Assembly: GCA_934274515.1 (NCBI GenBank)
Contig: CAKQTC010000011.1
Coordinates: 12,219-76,218, forward strand
Reading direction: 5' to 3'
DNA from: an uncultured Clostridia bacterium
Lineage (GTDB): Bacteria > Bacillota > Clostridia > Christensenellales > DTU072
DNA length: 64,000 bases
The stretch's first letter is position 1; every line of letters starts with the position of its first letter. The notes under the pieces are model-generated. The model was not told the origin of the DNA. It ran no database searches and saw only the letters and a list, made by a program, of their open reading frames with translations. Of this stretch, positions 60,997-64,000 are shown in pieces. The position numbers and the translations under genes were made by a program.

Positions 60997-61566
60997 ATGG
61001 AATTTGATGAAAGCAAGATATACACCTTAGTAACTGCGGACAAGGTGAAGATTGGAAGCAAAGGATTCTTTTCGGATAATCTTAGGGACCTAAAAAACAT
61101 AGTGGAGCGAGAGCGTAGTGATAGATACGGAAAAATAACTGGAATAAAAGACAATTCTTATACAGCTAGATTCCAAATTGGAGGTAATTACAACTATGGG
61201 CTCTTTTATCTTGTTGAGGAGCCTAAGGTCGAGGTGAAGCCATTATCACTGAACGAGATAGCCAAGATAAGCTATGTGAACGCAAAGAAGCGAGAGGCTA
61301 ATGGTGGTCATGTATCCATAGAAACAAGCAGTATGCTCAAGCACTGTGCGACAGAGGTGATAGAGGCGACAGGGGCGTACATAAGGTGGAGTTGTGCCGA
61401 GGAGCATTTACAAGAGTGTAGGGACAGTTTCATCTCCGAGCTTGCCGACATCATCTGCTGTTGCACGATTATAGCAGGAAGAGAGACCATCGACTTGGAT
61501 AAGGCGGTGGCAGATTGCCTTGAGAAGAATAGAAAAAGAGCAGAAGGCACAGGAGATAAGAAATGA
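60997..61566 (+). CDS. Shared-N-domain family protein B fused to MazG-like domain
   Basis: 189 aa. Residues 1-85 carry the shared domain (FDESKIYTLVTADKVKIGSKGFFSDN, YGLFYLVEEPK). Residues about 105-185 (MLKHCATEVIEATGAY, FISELADIICCCTIIAGRETIDL) look like a MazG-type all-alpha nucleotide pyrophosphohydrolase, with EVIEA and ELAD as likely metal-binding acids. It may hydrolyse (d)NTPs or alarmones. Confidence 0.7.
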   Translation: MEFDESKIYTLVTADKVKIGSKGFFSDNLRDLKNIVERERSDRYGKITGIKDNSYTARFQIGGNYNYGLFYLVEEPKVEVKPLSLNEIAKISYVNAKKREANGGHVSIETSSMLKHCATEVIEATGAYIRWSCAEEHLQECRDSFISELADIICCCTIIAGRETIDLDKAVADCLEKNRKRAEGTGDKK

Positions 61567-61841
61567 GAAATTCTACCTACACTATTTTATTAACAATGAA
61601 CGATGTACTTACAGGCAAGCCAAGCAAATATTACCTTGTTTCCTATAAGACAGATAGAAAAGGTGATATTTTCTGTAAATATGTGCATGACGGACCACCT
61701 CATAAAGCCCATGTCTACAAAAGTTATACCTCTGCGTTATCAGCAGCACAAAAAGTTTTGGAAAAAGATTACCGCATATTGGAAGTTTCAATTATACGCG
61801 ATTTTAGGACAGAGAGTCAGAAAATTACAAAGCATGGTTAA
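61563..61841 (+). CDS. Hypothetical protein
   Basis: 92 aa, ATGA-coupled to the MazG fusion. Mixed fold, no motif recognised. Confidence 0.55.
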   Translation: MRNSTYTILLTMNDVLTGKPSKYYLVSYKTDRKGDIFCKYVHDGPPHKAHVYKSYTSALSAAQKVLEKDYRILEVSIIRDFRTESQKITKHG

Positions 61842-61845
61842 AAAA

Positions 61846-62187
61846 ATGAGCGAAATAAAATTAAAGAAAGGTGATAATGTTGTTATGCACACTTGCTTAG
61901 AATCAAAAGGAAAGAATTTAGGTAAGGTCTGGACTTGCCATACCGACAGTTTCAAATGCGAAGCTGGTATAGAAGTTGTATTTCTTGAAGGTTTCTCCGG
62001 CTTCTTTTACACAAAGTTTCTACAGCCTGTAAAACTTGATTCATTCGTAAAGGAAAAACTCAATAAAGCAGAAAATATAATTCGCGATTTATATTTTATA
62101 ATACAAGGCAGAATTGATTATGAAAATAACATACAAATTAAAGATAGCATGGATTTAGCAAAAGACTTTCTAAATGAGGTAAAATAA
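61846..62187 (+). CDS. Hypothetical protein
   Basis: 113 aa from MSEIKLKKGD (a start at 61834 is also possible). N-terminal small beta domain, C-terminal helix. TAATG coupling to the radical SAM gene hints at a joint role. Confidence 0.55.
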   Translation: MSEIKLKKGDNVVMHTCLESKGKNLGKVWTCHTDSFKCEAGIEVVFLEGFSGFFYTKFLQPVKLDSFVKEKLNKAENIIRDLYFIIQGRIDYENNIQIKDSMDLAKDFLNEVK

Positions 62188-62741
62188 TGAGTATCTTAAA
62201 TGAAAAGACAGAAAAAACATCAAAGAAAATACACCTTATGGTAACAAATCTCTGTTCAAGACATTGCCCTAATTGCTGCAATAAATATTATTCTTTAGAT
62301 GATATTCCACTTGTTACGGAAGATGAATTAAAGGACTGTGAATCACTGTTCCTTACAGGTGGAGAACCTTTTGAATTCTGCAATGTGGATGCTCTGGCAA
62401 AGTATTATAAAGAACATTATCCGAATATAGAAAATGTAATTGTTTATGGTAATGTCAAAGAGTTCGCGGATTATCTTTTTCTTGCAAACGGAACTCTGAA
62501 CTATGTCGATGGTGTTTCATTATCAATCAAAGATAAAGAAGATTTGGATATTTGGAACAGGTCTGTTCGTAACCTTATGCAGTATAGAGGAAAAACCAGG
62601 AATCTTATTCATAATCGTTTATATTGTTTTATAGACGGTGAAATTATAGAAGCCGATAGATTCCCGGAAATCCAAAGAAAATGGGTAAATCGCAAAGAAT
62701 GGAAGCCCGCTGATGATTCCATTTTCAGAAGAGCTTTCTAA
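62187..62741 (+). CDS. Minimal radical SAM protein
   Basis: 184 aa. Cys23, Cys27 and Cys30 in LCSRHCPNC form CxxxCxxC, and LFLTGGEPF (Gly58-Gly59-Glu60-Pro61) is the SAM amino-binding GGE motif, both at the spacing expected. The chain is shorter than a full radical-SAM barrel, in the size range of NrdG or QueE-type activases, but no partner enzyme was seen. Substrate unknown. Confidence 0.85.
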   Translation: MSILNEKTEKTSKKIHLMVTNLCSRHCPNCCNKYYSLDDIPLVTEDELKDCESLFLTGGEPFEFCNVDALAKYYKEHYPNIENVIVYGNVKEFADYLFLANGTLNYVDGVSLSIKDKEDLDIWNRSVRNLMQYRGKTRNLIHNRLYCFIDGEIIEADRFPEIQRKWVNRKEWKPADDSIFRRAF

Positions 62742-62751
62742 AGGAGTGTAT

Positions 62752-62913
62752 ATGACAAAGGAACTCAAGGCTGAGGTGTTTACAGATATGCGTAGTTTAT
62801 GTGATTTTGTAAACACAAGGCAGATAACACAGGAAAACATACAGTCCATAACGGAAGTCAGTGTGTATGGTATGGCTTATGCCACTCTGTGCTACTGGGA
62901 GACGACAGAATGA
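62752..62913 (+). CDS. Small hypothetical protein
   Basis: 53 aa from MTKELKAEVF, AAGGAG upstream. ATGA-coupled to the next gene. Confidence 0.5.
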   Translation: MTKELKAEVFTDMRSLCDFVNTRQITQENIQSITEVSVYGMAYATLCYWETTE

Positions 62914-63101
62914 CATTACAGGAACTGACAGATATGTTGCAAACCTGGGGTCATCAAGGACACGCTCAGGATAACGTTGAGTTTGAGGTAGACAACTATA
63001 TATACAAGCCGGACTACATAAGGGTTATCTCCAAATCAAGGCAGTTGCCTACAAAAACTCTCCGGCTCTGTATCGAACGGAAAGTTGATAAGCAAGGTTA
63101 A
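62910..63101 (+). CDS. Small hypothetical protein
   Basis: 63 aa from the overlapping ATG. Contains MLQTWGHQGHAQDNVEFEVD. Function unknown. Confidence 0.5.
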   Translation: MTLQELTDMLQTWGHQGHAQDNVEFEVDNYIYKPDYIRVISKSRQLPTKTLRLCIERKVDKQG

Positions 63102-63173
63102 AGTAATATACATAGCCGTTCAATTTTTAGTTAAGTAAAATAAAAGTTGGTTGTTCAAAAGAGGGAATAGGAA

Positions 63174-63410
63174 ATGAAGTTTAAGGAATGCTCCGCCTGT
63201 AAAAGGTTATATCTGGAATCGGAGACAACAATAATACTCTACGGCTTATGCAAGGACTGCCTCATAGAGAAATTGAAGTGCTGTGAGAACTGTGCTGACT
63301 ATGACGGACAGGACTGCGATGCGGACAACGAGAACCGATGCAGGTGCTTTACAGGCGATAAAAATGATGATTGTTATTGGCGGTTAGCTAAAGACTTTGA
63401 TGAAGAATAA
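63174..63410 (+). CDS. Cys-rich zinc-binding protein
   Basis: 78 aa with 13 Cys in pairs (CSACKRLY, CKDC, CCENC, RCRC). Likely two zinc knuckles. Acidic. Confidence 0.65.
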   Translation: MKFKECSACKRLYLESETTIILYGLCKDCLIEKLKCCENCADYDGQDCDADNENRCRCFTGDKNDDCYWRLAKDFDEE

Positions 63411-63426
63411 AAGGAGATATATAAAA

Positions 63427-63975
63427 ATGAAGTTTGATGAGTCAAAGGTATTCACTTTATTAAATGCAGATAAGGTGAAAATCAGGGACAAGGGCTATTT
63501 TGCTGATAATTTAAGCGTCCTTAAAAATGCGGTTCTGACCGAAGACAGAGAGCTGTTTGGAGAAATCACAAGAATTCTCGCTGACGTTGCTCCGTGTAGG
63601 TTTGGTATCAAAGACGACGAATCTGGTTATGGTGAATATGGACTGTTTTACTTGGTTGAAGAGCCTAAGGAAGAGAAACTCCGTCCATATAGAGATATAG
63701 AGGAGTTGAAACAGGATTTCAGCAAAAGATATAACTCCTATACAGGTTGGAACGAAAAAGTGAATCCGATGTATAGTCCGTTGATTTGGGTTAAGTCTAA
63801 ACGTACAGGCTATCAACGTTTAATAACCGCATATAGTAAAGACATTATACTGCTTGGTTCATTATCAATCTGTCTTCAGGATTTGTTTGAAGACTTTGTG
63901 TACCTTGATGGCACCTCATGTGGAATTAAGGAGTCGTTACGATTAGACAGGTTAGAAAAAACGAGAAAAGCGTAG
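63427..63975 (+). CDS. Shared-N-domain family protein C
   Basis: 182 aa from MKFDESKVFT with AGGAG upstream. The N-terminal domain (ADKVKIRDKGYFADN, YGLFYLVEEPKEE) matches the 60,997 protein. The C-terminal half (PMYSPLIWVKSKRTGYQRLIT, YLDGTSCGIKE) matches the 50,808 protein. Function unknown. Confidence 0.65.
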   Translation: MKFDESKVFTLLNADKVKIRDKGYFADNLSVLKNAVLTEDRELFGEITRILADVAPCRFGIKDDESGYGEYGLFYLVEEPKEEKLRPYRDIEELKQDFSKRYNSYTGWNEKVNPMYSPLIWVKSKRTGYQRLITAYSKDIILLGSLSICLQDLFEDFVYLDGTSCGIKESLRLDRLEKTRKA

Positions 63976-64000
63976 TACTCTAGATTGACGGATCTGGAGA

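Noticed and set aside
62187..62741. QueE (deazaguanine pathway) identity
   Set aside because: Cluster motif and length are compatible, but no other queuosine/deazaguanine genes are present and flanking motifs do not match.
1..64000. Reverse transcriptase or template repeat inside the window
   Set aside because: No YxDD-type RT frame was found, and GTCCGTCCTTGC was seen only in the three variable genes.
1..64000. CRISPR arrays, insertion sequences, integrase and attachment sites
   Set aside because: No regularly spaced repeats, transposase or recombinase motifs, or duplicated tRNA ends were seen.

Overview
This window is a large piece (64 kb, running off at least the left edge) of a tailed double-stranded DNA phage or prophage with siphovirus architecture. 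It carries a TerL/portal/MuF/coat module, a tail-tube protein, frameshifted tail chaperones, a tape measure of about 1853 codons, and no sheath or contractile baseplate genes. The DNA is AT-rich with strong AGGAGG-type ribosome-binding sites and homopolymer-rich terminators. This fits an anaerobic gut or rumen bacterium; a spirochaete such as Treponema or a Firmicute are both possible, and nothing here decides between them. I saw no integrase, DNA polymerase, helicase-primase or reverse transcriptase.

Layout. (1) Positions 1-31,420, minus strand: the late operon, read right to left. Order: small terminase candidate, TerL, DUF4055-type portal, MuF head protein, scaffold, coat protein, connector genes, an unusual 868-aa protein, tail terminator, tail tube, G and G-T chaperones (-1 frameshift on U UUU UUA), tape measure, distal tail genes, NlpC/P60 peptidase, a 3143-aa central hub/fibre, a small fibre protein, and, overlapping it, a radical-SAM gene cut by the window edge. 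(2) 31,421-31,603: divergent control region with a 17-bp palindromic operator beside a rightward promoter and a structured leader. (3) 31,604-35,541, plus strand: DUF4406 protein, dUTPase, tRNA-like hairpins, DNA methyltransferase, small genes and a stand-alone relic of the TerL ATPase domain. (4) 35,545-36,848, minus strand: a Cys-rich coiled-coil protein and a regulator with two XRE helix-turn-helix domains. (5) 36,849-37,988: no credible gene; it holds a roughly 700-nt highly folded RNA of the size and setting of the ROOL/GOLLD phage RNAs. (6) 37,989-53,290, plus strand: a dense train of small genes, mostly unrecognised, with DpnD/PcfM-like proteins, OB-fold proteins, a ComM/YifB-type AAA ATPase and repeated gene families. 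(7) 53,361-58,651: lipoprotein, RadC-like protein, membrane proteins, an operator cluster in front of a small HTH gene, Rad52-type annealing protein, SSB and two HTH proteins. (8) 58,738-63,975: Dam-type methylase, zinc-ribbon proteins, MazG-like fusion, a second radical-SAM protein and more repeated families.

The most striking signal is a set of three paralogous 188-193-aa proteins (47,007; 51,711; 59,991). Their C-terminal codons differ at the first and second base while the third base is mostly conserved. That is the footprint expected of a diversity-generating retroelement copying AAC/AAT codons with adenine mutagenesis. The reverse transcriptase and template repeat are not in the window, and the targets are not in the tail module. 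Other notable features are near-total loss of GATC (six sites found by eye in 64 kb), five copies of one palindromic operator joining two distant promoters, a phage-borne ComM homologue, and two radical-SAM enzymes.
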